Part shown: positions 25,302 through 34,206 of the stretch, in pieces | How the letters are laid out: every line of letters begins with the position of its first letter | How positions within the stretch are numbered: position 1 is the stretch's first letter | Notes under the pieces: generated by a model | Told to the model about the DNA's origin: nothing | Database searches by the model: none | The model's input: the letters and a program-made list of their open reading frames with translations, nothing else | Source: Cytobacillus oceanisediminis | GTDB taxonomy: Bacteria > Bacillota > Bacilli > Bacillales > Cytobacillaceae | Length of the DNA: 64,000 bases | Direction of reading: 5' to 3' | NCBI RefSeq assembly: GCF_022811925.1 | Contig: NZ_CP065511.1 | Span: forward strand, 582,001 to 646,000 | Program-made: the position numbers and the translations under genes

Positions 25302-26849
25302 ATGGTACAACCTTATAAGCATGAGCCATTCACGAATTTTAAAGAAGAAGAAAATCGTGAAGCATATTTAAAGGGTTTACAAACTGTAGAAAGCTATTTG
25401 GGCCAGGATTATGATCTTTTAATTGGCGGAGAGCGCATTTCTACTGAAGATAAAATTGTATCAATCAATCCTTCTAATAAAGAAGAAGTAGTTGGCCGTG
25501 TTTCAAAGGCAAACCGCGAGCTTGCGGAAAAAGCGATGCAGGCTGCTGTTGAAGCATTCAAAACATGGAGAAAAGTGAAGCCGGAAACACGCGCAGATGT
25601 TTTATTCAAAGCTGCTGCGATTATCCGCCGCCGCAAGCATGAGTTTTCTGCCCTTTTAACAAAGGAAGCAGGAAAGCCTTGGAACGAGGCAGATGCTGAT
25701 ACTGCGGAAGCCATTGACTTCCTTGAGTACTATGCACGCCAAATCTTAACAATCAAAGACGGTGTTCCAGTCAACAGCCGTCCGAACGAATATAACCGTT
25801 ATGACTACATTCCATTGGGAGTGGGGATCATCATCTCTCCTTGGAACTTCCCGCTTGCGATCATGGCCGGCACAACTGTTGCAGCCATCGTAGCAGGAAA
25901 CACCGTTCTATTAAAACCAGCTTCTACAACACCAGTTGTGGCTGCGAAATTTGTTGAAGTGATGGAAGAAGCAGGCCTTCCAAAGGGTGTACTAAACTTC
26001 GTGCCGGGCAGCGGTGCAGAAGTGGGCGACTATTTGGTTGACCATAAAGACACTCGTTTCATCTCCTTCACAGGTTCACGCGACGTTGGTCTTCGCATCA
26101 ACGAGCGCGCTTCCAAGTTAAACGAAGGCCAAATCTGGCTGAAGCGTGTCATCGCTGAAATGGGCGGTAAGGACACAATCGTTGTGGACAAAGAAGCAGA
26201 CCTTGAATTGGCAGCTACTTCAATCGTTGCTTCTGCTTTCGGATTCTCCGGCCAGAAGTGTTCAGCATGTTCACGTGCTGTTGTAGTAGAGGATGTATAC
26301 GATCAGGTTCTTAACCGTGTGGTTGAACTGACTAACGAATTAACGCAGGGCAATCCTGAAGACCAAAGCAATTACATGGGTCCAGTGATTGACCAGGGCG
26401 CATTTGACAAGATCATGAGCTACATCGAAATCGGCAAAGAAGAAGGCAAGCTGATGACAGGCGGAGAGGGAGACAGCTCGAAAGGCTTCTTCATCAAGCC
26501 GACTGTATTCGCAGACCTTGCCCCGGATGCACGCTTAATGCAGGAAGAAATCTTTGGACCTGTCGTTGGCTTCACAAAGGCAAAGGATTTCGACCATGCC
26601 CTTGAAATCGCCAACAACACCGAGTACGGCTTAACAGGAGCTGTGATCACGCAGAACCGTGAGCACATCCAAAGAGCACGCGAAGATTTCCATGTTGGAA
26701 ACTTATACTTCAACCGCGGCTGTACAGGTGCGATCGTTGGATACCAGCCATTCGGCGGATTCAACATGTCAGGAACTGACTCCAAAGCGGGCGGCCCTGA
26801 CTACATTCTTCTGCACATGCAGGCGAAGACTACTTCTGAAATGTATTAA
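25302..26849 (+). CDS. pruA: L-glutamate gamma-semialdehyde (P5C) dehydrogenase
   Basis: This enzyme oxidises glutamate semialdehyde/1-pyrroline-5-carboxylate to glutamate with NAD+, the last step of proline and arginine breakdown. The 515 residues match RocA/PutC-type monofunctional P5CDH. The catalytic Cys lies in [11 protein letters not shown], the general-base Glu in AEMGGKD, and the NAD-binding region in SFTGSRDVG. The ATG at 25302 follows AGGAGGCGG; an in-frame start at 25278 is before the ribosome binding site. No proline dehydrogenase gene is nearby. rocA would be an equally valid symbol. Confidence 0.95.
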   Translation: MVQPYKHEPFTNFKEEENREAYLKGLQTVESYLGQDYDLLIGGERISTEDKIVSINPSNKEEVVGRVSKANRELAEKAMQAAVEAFKTWRKVKPETRADVLFKAAAIIRRRKHEFSALLTKEAGKPWNEADADTAEAIDFLEYYARQILTIKDGVPVNSRPNEYNRYDYIPLGVGIIISPWNFPLAIMAGTTVAAIVAGNTVLLKPASTTPVVAAKFVEVMEEAGLPKGVLNFVPGSGAEVGDYLVDHKDTRFISFTGSRDVGLRINERASKLNEGQIWLKRVIAEMGGKDTIVVDKEADLELAATSIVASAFGFSGQKCSACSRAVVVEDVYDQVLNRVVELTNELTQGNPEDQSNYMGPVIDQGAFDKIMSYIEIGKEEGKLMTGGEGDSSKGFFIKPTVFADLAPDARLMQEEIFGPVVGFTKAKDFDHALEIANNTEYGLTGAVITQNREHIQRAREDFHVGNLYFNRGCTGAIVGYQPFGGFNMSGTDSKAGGPDYILLHMQAKTTSEMY

Positions 26850-26868
26850 TAAACCTCCGATTGGAGGC

Positions 26869-26900
26869 AGGAACAGCAACTTTGTTGCTGTTCCTTTTTT
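26869..26900 (+). terminator. Terminator after pruA
   Basis: A perfect 12-bp stem (26869-26880 with 26884-26895) has a TTT loop and a T-run through 26900. Confidence 0.93.
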
Positions 26901-26901
26901 A

Positions 26902-26931
26902 TTGGATATTCAGCACTTTGAAGTATATGAT
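26902..26931 (+). promoter_or_regulatory. Candidate promoter of the nicotinamidase-like gene
   Basis: TTGGAT (26902-26907) and TATGAT (26926-26931) are 18 bases apart, immediately after the pruA terminator and 32 bases before the ATG. Confidence 0.5.
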
Positions 26932-26963
26932 GAAAATAGACCTTTAGATTGGAGTGATGCAAA

Positions 26964-27515
26964 ATGCCAAACAAAGCTTTGATTAATATCGATTACACAA
27001 ATGATTTTGTAGCTGAGGACGGTACCCTGACATGCGGTAAGCCTGGACAGCTGCTGGAAAAGAAAATCTCAGAGCTCACACAAGAGTTTGTCGCAAATGG
27101 GCATTTCACTGTTTTTGCCATTGATGTTCATGATGAAGGAGACATCCATCACCCAGAAACGAATTTATTCCCGCCGCATAATATCAGGAACACGGAAGGA
27201 AGAAATCTTTATGGTTTACTGCAGCAGGTTTATGAAACGAACAAGGAAACTGAAAATGTTTATTTCATGGACAAAACAAGATATTCCGCATTTGCAGGAA
27301 CCGATCTCGAGATAAAACTGAGGGAGCGCGGTATAGAGGAAGTGCACCTGGTCGGTGTATGTACGGACATTTGTGTACTTCATACGGCAGTCGATGCTTA
27401 TAATAAAGGGTTTAAAATAGTGATTCATAAAGATGCTGTCGCATCATTTGACCAGGATGGCCATGAGTGGAGCTTAAGGCATTTTGCAAAGACGCTTGGA
27501 GCAGAAGTAATTTAA
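26964..27515 (+). CDS. pncA: Isochorismatase-family cysteine hydrolase, probable nicotinamidase (YueJ-like)
   Basis: This 183-residue protein of the isochorismatase-like hydrolase fold matches B. subtilis PncA (YueJ) in length. The catalytic triad candidates are Asp10 (NIDYTNDF), Lys104 (MDKTRYSAF) and Cys137 (GVCTDICVLHTA). Asp54 and His56 fit the nicotinamidase metal site. The likely reaction is nicotinamide to nicotinate in NAD salvage. The ATG follows GGAGTGAT. It is a single-gene unit with its own promoter; the B. subtilis partner yueI lies about 4 kb away at 31241. Confidence 0.85.
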   Translation: MPNKALINIDYTNDFVAEDGTLTCGKPGQLLEKKISELTQEFVANGHFTVFAIDVHDEGDIHHPETNLFPPHNIRNTEGRNLYGLLQQVYETNKETENVYFMDKTRYSAFAGTDLEIKLRERGIEEVHLVGVCTDICVLHTAVDAYNKGFKIVIHKDAVASFDQDGHEWSLRHFAKTLGAEVI

Positions 27516-27518
27516 TGA

Positions 27519-27545
27519 TTGCCTGCTTTGTAATTAAGCAGGCAA
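27519..27545 (+). terminator. Hairpin after the nicotinamidase-like gene
   Basis: TTGCCTGCTT (27519-27528) pairs perfectly with AAGCAGGCAA (27536-27545). There is no T-tract, so termination is uncertain; it may stabilise the 3' end. Confidence 0.55.
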
Positions 27546-27604
27546 CACAAAATATTCATTGCCAGCTGAAGGCTGTAACTGTATTGGAGAAACGACTTAC
27601 ATAC

Positions 27605-27635
27605 AAAAAACCCTCTCCACATAGGAAGAGGGTTT
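27605..27635 (-). terminator. Terminator of the symporter gene
   Basis: On the minus strand AAACCCTCT and AGAGGGTTT (27627-27635 and 27608-27616) form a 9-bp stem followed by TTTTTT, six bases after the symporter stop. It may also stop plus-strand transcripts. Confidence 0.85.
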
Positions 27636-27641
27636 CTGCAA

Positions 27642-29111
27642 TTAATTTTTAAGGACAGACTTATACTGATTGTACTGCTCCTGAACTTCTTTTGAAGGTG
27701 CCTTATCCAGAAGGCTGACGATGATGATCGCTAGACCTGCAAATAGAAAGCCGGGCGCCAATTCATACAAATCAAACAGTCCGCCGGTAAGCTGTGCCCA
27801 AACAATTACTGTTACGGCACCAACAATAATGCCGGCAAGGGCGCCATTCCGTGTCATGCGTTTCCAGAACAGGCTCAGGATGATAACTGGCCCGAAGGCT
27901 GCACCAAATCCGGCCCAAGCATAACTGACAAGTTCCAACACCTTGCTTTCTGGGTTATACCCTAAGAAGATGGCAATAATGGCAATACCCAGTACAGCAA
28001 TTCTGCCAACAATCATTTCTTCCTTTTTGGAAGCATTTCTTCTGAAGATGGATTTATAGAAATCCTGTGCCAGTGCACTTGAAGAAACGAGCAATTGAGA
28101 GTCAACTGTGCTCATGATTGCTGAGAGAATGGCTGCTAATAAGAATCCAGCTACCCATGGATTAAATAGTACTTGTGAAAACATGATAAATACTGTTTCA
28201 GAATTGGCAAGCGGTGCATCTGCAAAATAGGCGATACCGGCAAAACCTACAAACAGAGCTCCAAATAACGAAAGAACCATCCACGTCATACCAATCAAGC
28301 GGGCTTTTGGGACGTCGTTTGTTGATTTTAATCCCATAAAGCGGACAAGGATATGCGGCTGTCCAAAGTAGCCAAGCCCCCATGCCAGCAGGGAAACAAC
28401 GCCAACAAAAGTGGCTCCTGAAGCAACATCCAAATGTGTTGGATCGATTGCACTGATTTGATTTAGTGTTTCATTCCATCCGCCAAGCTCCTGAATCGCT
28501 GCAATCGGAATAATAATCAAGGCTAAGAACATTAAAATACCTTGAATAAAGTCTGTCCAGCTGGCTGCCAGGAATCCGCCAAATAATGTGTATGACAAAA
28601 TGACAGCAGCTCCGACCCAAAGCGCGAGTGTATAATCCATCCCAAATGAATTTTCTAATAGAATGGCACCGCCGACTAGGCTGGAAGAAGTATAGAAAGT
28701 GAAAAAGATTAATATGACGATTGCAGAAACTACCCGAAGCAATTTAGAGGTGTCATGGAACCGGTTCTCAAAATACCCGGGAACTGTAATCGAATCGTTG
28801 GCTACTTCCGTGTAGACACGCAATGGCTTAGCTACAAACTGCCAATTCAGATAGGCGCCGACTGCCAAACCTATGGGCAGCCATATTTCACCCATACCGC
28901 CTAAGTAAACAGCGCCAGGCAGTCCCAGCATTAACCAGCCGCTCATATCAGAAGCTCCGGCACTCAAGGCTGCAACTCCAGCTCCAAGCCCTCGTCCGCC
29001 TAAAACATAATCAGATAAATCTTTAGTCATTCTGGCTGCAAGCACGCCAATCAGCAGCATGCCGACCAGATAAACAATAATGGCAATTAACGTTGGTATA
29101 TTTATATCCAT
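27642..29111 (-). CDS. putP: Sodium/proline symporter (PutP/OpuE family)
   Basis: This 489-residue sodium:solute symporter has about 13 membrane segments and takes up proline with Na+. LGGRGLGAGVAALSAGASDMSGWLMLGLP is the family's conserved sodium-site region. B. subtilis carries the osmoregulated proline carrier opuE at this place in the same gene order, so the gene may act in osmoprotection as well as catabolism. The ATG at 29111 follows GAAAGGAGAGG, which lies within the end of the upstream 32-residue gene. The P5C dehydrogenase gene nearby supports a proline role. Confidence 0.92.
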   Translation of the reverse strand: MDINIPTLIAIIVYLVGMLLIGVLAARMTKDLSDYVLGGRGLGAGVAALSAGASDMSGWLMLGLPGAVYLGGMGEIWLPIGLAVGAYLNWQFVAKPLRVYTEVANDSITVPGYFENRFHDTSKLLRVVSAIVILIFFTFYTSSSLVGGAILLENSFGMDYTLALWVGAAVILSYTLFGGFLAASWTDFIQGILMFLALIIIPIAAIQELGGWNETLNQISAIDPTHLDVASGATFVGVVSLLAWGLGYFGQPHILVRFMGLKSTNDVPKARLIGMTWMVLSLFGALFVGFAGIAYFADAPLANSETVFIMFSQVLFNPWVAGFLLAAILSAIMSTVDSQLLVSSSALAQDFYKSIFRRNASKKEEMIVGRIAVLGIAIIAIFLGYNPESKVLELVSYAWAGFGAAFGPVIILSLFWKRMTRNGALAGIIVGAVTVIVWAQLTGGLFDLYELAPGFLFAGLAIIIVSLLDKAPSKEVQEQYNQYKSVLKN

Positions 29112-29117
29112 ACTTAT

Positions 29118-29216
29118 TTATCCTCTCCTTTCAACAAAATATGAGATGCCTGATAGTACGATCAATAATGGCATTGGAATAAGAAGCCAAAGCCACGTCG
29201 CCATAGTGAAATCCAT
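29118..29216 (-). CDS. Symporter small accessory protein (32 aa)
   Basis: The reading frame MDFTMATWLWLLIPMPLLIVLSGISYFVERRG is described here by its parts: a short N terminus, one membrane helix (about residues 7-27) and an ERRG tail. The ATG at 29216 has a near-perfect GGAGGTGA site six bases upstream. Its last codons contain the ribosome binding site of the symporter gene, six bases away, so translation is probably coupled. Tiny single-helix proteins encoded just before sodium:solute symporters form a recognised accessory family. Confidence 0.75.
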   Translation of the reverse strand: MDFTMATWLWLLIPMPLLIVLSGISYFVERRG

Positions 29217-29352
29217 ATGTTCACCTCCATTACTCTATTAGTGTCCCCATTAATACATACGTGGAAAAAGTTCCTTTTATACAGTAACATACAGTTTTGT
29301 GTTTGTGGAAAAATCAGTTTGGGGAATGGTCCACTTTGAAAAGACGTTTATT

Positions 29353-29381
29353 ATCATAACATAATAAAGGTTGATGGACAA
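29353..29381 (-). promoter_or_regulatory. Candidate promoter of the symporter operon
   Basis: Read on the minus strand, TTGTCC (29381-29376) and TATGAT (29358-29353) are 17 bases apart. The implied leader is about 130 bases before the 32-residue gene. No sigma-B type sequence was found here. Confidence 0.5.
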
Positions 29382-29440
29382 AAATCTAAAAAACTATAAA
29401 GATGTAAATGTATAAAAATACGCTATTTCGCATTAATTTT

Positions 29441-29672
29441 CTGTTATATCACATATATCAACATATCTATTCATCCAAATTTATAAAATTAAGTTGACGA
29501 AAAGAGCAGTTTTATTCGCTGGATTAGAAAATTAGCGGTAAATTTTGAAAATTTTTTAAAAAAGGGTTCCCATTATGAATTTACTGTTATATAATACAAA
29601 ACATAGATAATTAATTGTTTTATAACAACTTAGATTTATATTATAACAGTTTATATTTGTCTATCTGTTATG
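29441..29672. promoter_or_regulatory. Cluster of CTGTTATA motifs in the putP-aceA divergent region
   Basis: The 527-base AT-rich divergent gap holds CTGTTATAT at 29441-29449, ACTGTTATAT at 29583-29592, its inverse TATAACAGT at 29643-29651, CTGTTATG at 29665-29672 and a related TATAACAA at 29621-29628. A possible aceA promoter is TTGTTT (29615) with TATTAT (29639-29644). Three copies lie at or near the promoter, so they may be operators. The cognate regulator is unknown. The remaining bases show nothing else. Confidence 0.45.
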
Positions 29673-29743
29673 TTACAGAGGTGTATTACAACTGGGATTT
29701 TGCTCAATGATGATTTTCTAAATTAAAAGGAGGATTTAATCAA

Positions 29744-31033
29744 ATGGCAGATGAAAGAGTGCGTCAGTTGCAGGAACGATGGGAAATGGATGAACGCTGG
29801 AATGGAGTGGAAAGACCGTACACGGCTGAGGAAGTCATCAAATTAAGAGGGTCAATTGATATTGAACATACATTAGCGCGCCGTGGTGCAGAGAAGCTGT
29901 GGAAGCTTGTGAATGAAGAAGCTTTCGTCAATGCATTAGGAGCGTTAACGGGAAACCAGGCTGTCCAGCAGGTTAAGGCTGGGCTGAAGGCCATATACTT
30001 AAGCGGCTGGCAGGTTGCTGCAGATGCGAACCTGTCCGGAAATATGTACCCGGACCAAAGCCTATATCCGGCCAACAGTGTTCCGAGTGTTGTAAAAAGA
30101 ATTAATCAGGCTCTTCAGCGAGCTGACCAGATTCATCATATGGAAGGCGATCATTCCATTGACTGGTTCGCTCCGATTGTAGCAGATGCGGAAGCAGGAT
30201 TCGGCGGCCAGCTTAATGTATTTGAACTTATGAAAGGCATGATTGAATCGGGTGCCGGCGGAGTACACTTTGAGGACCAGCTATCTTCTGAGAAGAAATG
30301 CGGACACCTTGGCGGAAAGGTTTTGCTGCCAACCCAGACTGCTGTTAAGAATTTAATTTCTGCAAGATTGGCAGCGGATGTTATGGGCGTGCCGACTGTA
30401 ATTGTTGCACGGACTGATGCCAACGCTGCAGACTTAATTACCAGCGATGTGGACCCTTATGATGCACCTTTCATTACCGGAGAACGCACACCTGAAGGTT
30501 TCTTCCGTACAAAGGCTGGGCTCGACCAAGCGATCGCTCGGGGATTGGCGTATGCTCCTTATGCAGACCTGGTATGGTGTGAAACATCTGAACCGGACCT
30601 CGATGAAGCGAGACGCTTTGCTGAAGCAATCCATGAGAAATTCCCTGGCAAGCTGTTAGCGTATAATTGCTCTCCTTCATTCAATTGGAAGAAAAAGCTT
30701 GATGACGAAACGATTGCAAAATTCCAGGTTGAGCTCGGCAAAATGGGCTACAAGTTCCAGTTTGTTACTTTGGCAGGATTCCATGCGCTAAATCATAGCA
30801 TGTTTGAATTGGCTCGCGGCTATAAAGACCGCGGAATGGCTGCGTACTCTGAACTTCAGCAGGCCGAGTTTGCCAGCGAAACACATGGCTATACGGCGAC
30901 AAGACATCAGCGTGAAGTGGGTACCGGCTATTTTGACCAGGTTTCCATGGTCATTACTGGAGGTACTTCCTCGACAACTGCTTTGAAGGGATCCACTGAA
31001 GAAGAACAGTTCAGTGAAAAGCAGGAAGCTTAA
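29744..31033 (+). CDS. aceA: Isocitrate lyase
   Basis: AceA splits isocitrate to glyoxylate and succinate, the first glyoxylate-shunt step. The 429-residue protein has the catalytic signature KKCGH at 184-188 (Cys186), the metal-binding DAEAGFGG (148-155) and [10 protein letters not shown]. The ATG follows AAAAGGAGGATTTA. No malate synthase gene adjoins it, unlike the aceBA arrangement of many bacteria. The B. subtilis reference strain lacks this gene. The upstream region carries repeated CTGTTATA motifs. Confidence 0.96.
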   Translation: MADERVRQLQERWEMDERWNGVERPYTAEEVIKLRGSIDIEHTLARRGAEKLWKLVNEEAFVNALGALTGNQAVQQVKAGLKAIYLSGWQVAADANLSGNMYPDQSLYPANSVPSVVKRINQALQRADQIHHMEGDHSIDWFAPIVADAEAGFGGQLNVFELMKGMIESGAGGVHFEDQLSSEKKCGHLGGKVLLPTQTAVKNLISARLAADVMGVPTVIVARTDANAADLITSDVDPYDAPFITGERTPEGFFRTKAGLDQAIARGLAYAPYADLVWCETSEPDLDEARRFAEAIHEKFPGKLLAYNCSPSFNWKKKLDDETIAKFQVELGKMGYKFQFVTLAGFHALNHSMFELARGYKDRGMAAYSELQQAEFASETHGYTATRHQREVGTGYFDQVSMVITGGTSSTTALKGSTEEEQFSEKQEA

Positions 31034-31083
31034 TTTTTACCGGTATGTAACTTGATTTTTTACCTGTATATTCTCCTATTTTG

Positions 31084-31116
31084 AACCTCTCTTCCATGGA
31101 AGGGAGGTATTTTTTT
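31084..31116 (+). terminator. Terminator after aceA
   Basis: ACCTCTCTTCC pairs with GGAAGGGAGGT (one wobble), followed by ATTTTTTT. Confidence 0.88.
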
Positions 31117-31174
31117 GCTTAAGAGACAAGCACAGTACCTGCTGCAAAAACATACATATTATATAGGCAAAATT

Positions 31175-31203
31175 TGAAATAGTGCATAATACTGAATACA
31201 ATG
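31175..31203 (+). promoter_or_regulatory. Sigma-A promoter of yueI
   Basis: TTGAAA (31175-31180) and TACAAT (31198-31203) are 17 bases apart, 38 bases before the proposed start. Confidence 0.7.
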
Positions 31204-31240
31204 AAAGCATTGAGGTCATATAAGGATGGAGGATGTACAA

Positions 31241-31675
31241 TTGGCTGAAAATATAGATGATTATCTTCAACAGGGGATTCATGGACAGAAACAGACTAAG
31301 CCTGATGAGCGCCGCAAGTTTCTTGGCTCGCTTCGGGAGAGGGTGGTCATTGCCTTGAAGCAGCCGCAGATGAGGGAAGATGGAATCTATCCGCAGGTGG
31401 AAGAGGCCATTAAAGCCAACAGCAAAGCTCATCTTTATTTGAATGGAAATATGAGCTACTCCTATTTATCAAAATATATAAAACTGGCTTCCACCTATAA
31501 GGTCGAATATACAATCGTCACCAACAAAGAACATAATTCAGAGATCGGGCTGGTTCTAGCCTATGACTATGCGATTGATAAACCGGAAATCTTTGTGGAG
31601 AGGAAAACGGTCAAAGAAGAAGCAAAAAAAGAAAAAAAGGGCGGCCTATTTGCCAAACTATTCAAGCGGAAATGA
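31241..31675 (+). CDS. yueI: YueI family protein (DUF1694)
   Basis: This soluble protein of 144 residues (from TTG 31241) belongs to the DUF1694/YueI family; DYLQQGIHGQKQTKPDERR is typical. The C-terminal 25 residues are strongly basic (KEEAKKEKKGG). GGAGG at 31228-31232 sits eight bases before the TTG, whereas ATG 31226 would overlap this site and has no spacing, so TTG is preferred. In B. subtilis yueI neighbours yueJ (pncA); here they are separated by the symporter/aceA block. The function is unknown. Confidence 0.82.
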   Translation: MAENIDDYLQQGIHGQKQTKPDERRKFLGSLRERVVIALKQPQMREDGIYPQVEEAIKANSKAHLYLNGNMSYSYLSKYIKLASTYKVEYTIVTNKEHNSEIGLVLAYDYAIDKPEIFVERKTVKEEAKKEKKGGLFAKLFKRK

Positions 31676-31703
31676 GCAGCGTCTGCGGCGCTGCTCCATT
31701 TTT
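31674..31703 (+). terminator. Terminator after yueI
   Basis: GAGCAGCG (31674-31681) pairs perfectly with CGCTGCTC (31689-31696), followed by CATTTTT. It overlaps the yueI stop codon. Confidence 0.82.
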
Positions 31704-31722
31704 GGGGGAAAGCATCACAATA

Positions 31723-31833
31723 CAGGCCGAAATGCGGAGTTTACCGGCCAAATTTAATAAAATACCGGCCGAAATGCGGGATTTACCGGCCAAATCTAAA
31801 AAATACCGGCCGATACTTCAGCATTTACCGGTC
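31723..31833 (+). repeat. Array 2: 21-bp-period TACCGGCC repeats
   Basis: The core begins at 31723 (CAGGCC), 31744, 31765, 31786, 31806 (CCGGCC) and 31828 (CCGGTC): steps of 21, 21, 21, 20 and 22. Cores extend alternately as CCGGCCAAAT and CCGGCCGAAAT. The array fills the gap between the yueI terminator and the convergent cupin gene. An open frame reading PAEMRDLPAK heptads crosses it but runs through the terminator. Confidence 0.85.
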
Positions 31834-31853
31834 AATGCCAATTGTTCCGATTT

Positions 31854-32210
31854 CTATCCCAAAGGCTTCAGGTACTGATGCGGATCCAAATCAGGACCTT
31901 CAATCACAATTGCAGTCATGCCAAGGTAAGAACCTGATTCATGTTCCTCGCCTTCAGACCAATAAACAGCGGTTCCTTTTTGGACTGCAATTTGCTCACC
32001 GCCAGCAGTTTTAACCCATCCTTCGCCGTCAACGATGAGAAATAGCTGGGGACAAGCTGCCGGATGCATGCCTAAAACACTAATATCCTTAAGATGGATA
32101 CACCCAACTGTAGCTGTTTTGTTCCTGATAATCGGACTGATGCTGGCATTGTGGCTGCTGAATTGAGCAATTTCCCTGCTGACATCCAAATCAAATCGGA
32201 AAAATTCCAT
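31854..32210 (-). CDS. Cupin-domain protein
   Basis: This 118-residue single-domain cupin has the beta-barrel motifs HPAACPQLFLIVDGEGWV and GTAVYWSEGEEHES. The first motif lacks the full H-x-H pattern, so metal binding is uncertain. The ATG at 32210 follows AGGAGGTG seven bases upstream; a longer frame from 32234 begins before this site. The gene is monocistronic and converges on array 2. The substrate is unknown. Confidence 0.8.
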   Translation of the reverse strand: MEFFRFDLDVSREIAQFSSHNASISPIIRNKTATVGCIHLKDISVLGMHPAACPQLFLIVDGEGWVKTAGGEQIAVQKGTAVYWSEGEEHESGSYLGMTAIVIEGPDLDPHQYLKPLG

Positions 32211-32355
32211 AATCGCACCTCCTGTACTTATCATCGCATCCCCATTTATTCGGTTTCGCTTTTCATTTATCCTCTAAAAAGAGAAGCAAACACACAATTC
32301 ACTCAACTCATGGTAAAATAAGCAGAAGATTGCTGAACCAGCTGGCGTGCGCGTA

Positions 32356-32385
32356 TTGCTTTAACGCGTGAAAGTTTGGTATGAT
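32356..32385 (+). promoter_or_regulatory. Candidate promoter of gatCAB
   Basis: TTGCTT (32356-32361) and TATGAT (32380-32385) are 18 bases apart, 48 bases before gatC. The -35 is weak. Confidence 0.45.
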
Positions 32386-32432
32386 CATAATAATTGTGCA
32401 TTGACAGTATTCAATTTTTGGAGGTGGCATTA

Positions 32433-32723
32433 ATGTCGAGAATTTCAATAGATCAGGTTAAGCATGTTGCACACTTGGCGCGGCTTGCAATGACTGAGGA
32501 AGAAGCTGTAGCTTATACCGAACAGCTGGACAAGATGATTTCATTTGCCGAGCTGCTGAATGAGCTTGATACAGATAATGTTGAACCAACATCCCATGTT
32601 CTTGATATGAAGAATGTATTGAGAGAAGATAAGGCGAATAAAGGGCTTCCACAGGAAGAAGTTCTGAAAAATGCGCCGGAACATCAGGATGGCTATATAA
32701 AAGTGCCGTCTATTATTGAGTAG
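32433..32723 (+). CDS. gatC: Asp-tRNA(Asn)/Glu-tRNA(Gln) amidotransferase subunit GatC
   Basis: GatC is the small scaffold subunit of the GatCAB amidotransferase that converts misacylated Glu-tRNA(Gln) or Asp-tRNA(Asn). The 96-residue protein starts [20 protein letters not shown]. The ATG at 32433 follows GGAGGTGG; an upstream in-frame start at 32394 precedes this site. Subunit genes C, A, B follow in the usual order. Confidence 0.96.
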   Translation: MSRISIDQVKHVAHLARLAMTEEEAVAYTEQLDKMISFAELLNELDTDNVEPTSHVLDMKNVLREDKANKGLPQEEVLKNAPEHQDGYIKVPSIIE

Positions 32724-32736
32724 GGAGGGGAAAATG

Positions 32737-34194
32737 GTGAGTTTATTTGACCATAAGGTATCGGAACTTCATCAGCTTTTGCATAAGAAAGAAATCACGG
32801 TTACCGATCTTGTCAGCGAATCGTACAAGCGAATCGGTGAAGTGGAAGACAAAGTACAGGCTTTCTTGACACTTGATGAAGAAAGAGCCCGTGAAGTAGC
32901 TAAAAGAATGGATGGAAAAATTGGAACGGACGAAGCGAAAGGCCTATTGTTCGGTATGCCGATCGGCGTGAAGGATAACATCGTAACGAAGGGGCTGCGC
33001 ACAACCAGTGCGAGTAAAATACTTGAAAACTTTGATCCGATTTATGATGCGACTGTTGCATCCAAATTACATAATGCTGAAACCATTACAATCGGTAAAC
33101 TGAATATGGATGAATTTGCAATGGGATCTTCCAATGAAAACTCAGGCTTTCAAATAACCCGAAATCCCTGGAATCTTGAAAGAGTTCCCGGCGGATCTTC
33201 CGGCGGTTCTGCTGCTTCAGTTGCAGCCGGTGAAGTTTTATTTTCTCTTGGTTCCGACACAGGAGGGTCAATCAGACAGCCTGCATCATATTGCGGTGTT
33301 GTGGGGTTAAAGCCTACATATGGAAGAGTATCAAGATTCGGACTGATCGCATTTGCCTCATCTCTGGACCAAATCGGGCCGATTACACGAACGGTTGAAG
33401 ATAACGCATACTTGCTTCAGGCAATTTCAGGTGTGGATCCTATGGATTCTACTTCAGCAAATGTTGAGGTCCCAAGCTATGCTGAAAGCTTGACTGGGGA
33501 TGTAAAGGGGCTGAGAATTGCCGTACCGAAAGAGTATTTGGCCGAAGGTGTAAATGAAGAGGTGCGCCAGTCAGTACTGGACGCCCTGAAAGTGTTAGAA
33601 AAACTTGGGGCAACATGGGAGGAAGTTTCCCTGCCGCATTCGAAGTATGCACTCGCAACGTATTATCTGCTGTCCTCCTCTGAGGCATCGGCAAACCTGG
33701 CGCGCTTTGATGGTGTACGCTATGGCTATAGAACAGCAGATCCTGCGAGTTTAATCGATTTATACAAAAAGACCCGTGCAGAAGGCTTCGGGGATGAAGT
33801 AAAACGCCGTATTATGCTTGGAACATTTGCTTTAAGCTCTGGCTACTATGATGCTTACTACAAAAAGGCACAAAAGGTGCGCACACTGATTAAACAGGAC
33901 TTTGAAAATGTTTTTGAAAAGTATGATGTCATTATTGGACCGACAGCACCAACACCAGCCTTTAAGATTGGTGAAAATACGTCTGATCCGCTGACTATGT
34001 ATGCGAATGATATTCTGACCATTCCAGTAAACCTTGCCGGGGTGCCTGGAATCAGCGTTCCTTGCGGATTCGCGGATGGATTGCCGCTTGGCCTTCAGAT
34101 TATCGGAAAGCATTTTGATGAAAGCACTGTTTACCGCGTAGCACATGCATTTGAACAGGCTACAGAATTCCATAAGCAAAAACCGGGACTGTAA
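32737..34194 (+). CDS. gatA: Asp-tRNA(Asn)/Glu-tRNA(Gln) amidotransferase subunit GatA
   Basis: GatA is the amidase-signature subunit that releases ammonia from glutamine. The protein from GTG 32737 is 485 residues, the same as B. subtilis GatA, and begins [18 protein letters not shown] 32734 is one codon earlier and equally possible. GGGAGGGG lies just upstream. The Ser-cisSer-Lys triad region is visible in [20 protein letters not shown] and [15 protein letters not shown]. Confidence 0.96.
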   Translation: MSLFDHKVSELHQLLHKKEITVTDLVSESYKRIGEVEDKVQAFLTLDEERAREVAKRMDGKIGTDEAKGLLFGMPIGVKDNIVTKGLRTTSASKILENFDPIYDATVASKLHNAETITIGKLNMDEFAMGSSNENSGFQITRNPWNLERVPGGSSGGSAASVAAGEVLFSLGSDTGGSIRQPASYCGVVGLKPTYGRVSRFGLIAFASSLDQIGPITRTVEDNAYLLQAISGVDPMDSTSANVEVPSYAESLTGDVKGLRIAVPKEYLAEGVNEEVRQSVLDALKVLEKLGATWEEVSLPHSKYALATYYLLSSSEASANLARFDGVRYGYRTADPASLIDLYKKTRAEGFGDEVKRRIMLGTFALSSGYYDAYYKKAQKVRTLIKQDFENVFEKYDVIIGPTAPTPAFKIGENTSDPLTMYANDILTIPVNLAGVPGISVPCGFADGLPLGLQIIGKHFDESTVYRVAHAFEQATEFHKQKPGL

Positions 34195-34206
34195 GGGGGG
34201 AAATTC

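Noticed and set aside
29541..29556. CodY-like AATTTTGAAAATT sequence upstream of aceA
   Set aside because: It lacks the central two bases of the AATTTTCWGAAAATT consensus, and such sequences are expected by chance in this AT-rich gap.
31672..31878. Open frame of 68 codons across array 2
   Set aside because: It exists because 21-bp units keep frame. It begins at the yueI stop, runs through the terminator, has no ribosome binding site and overlaps the cupin gene.
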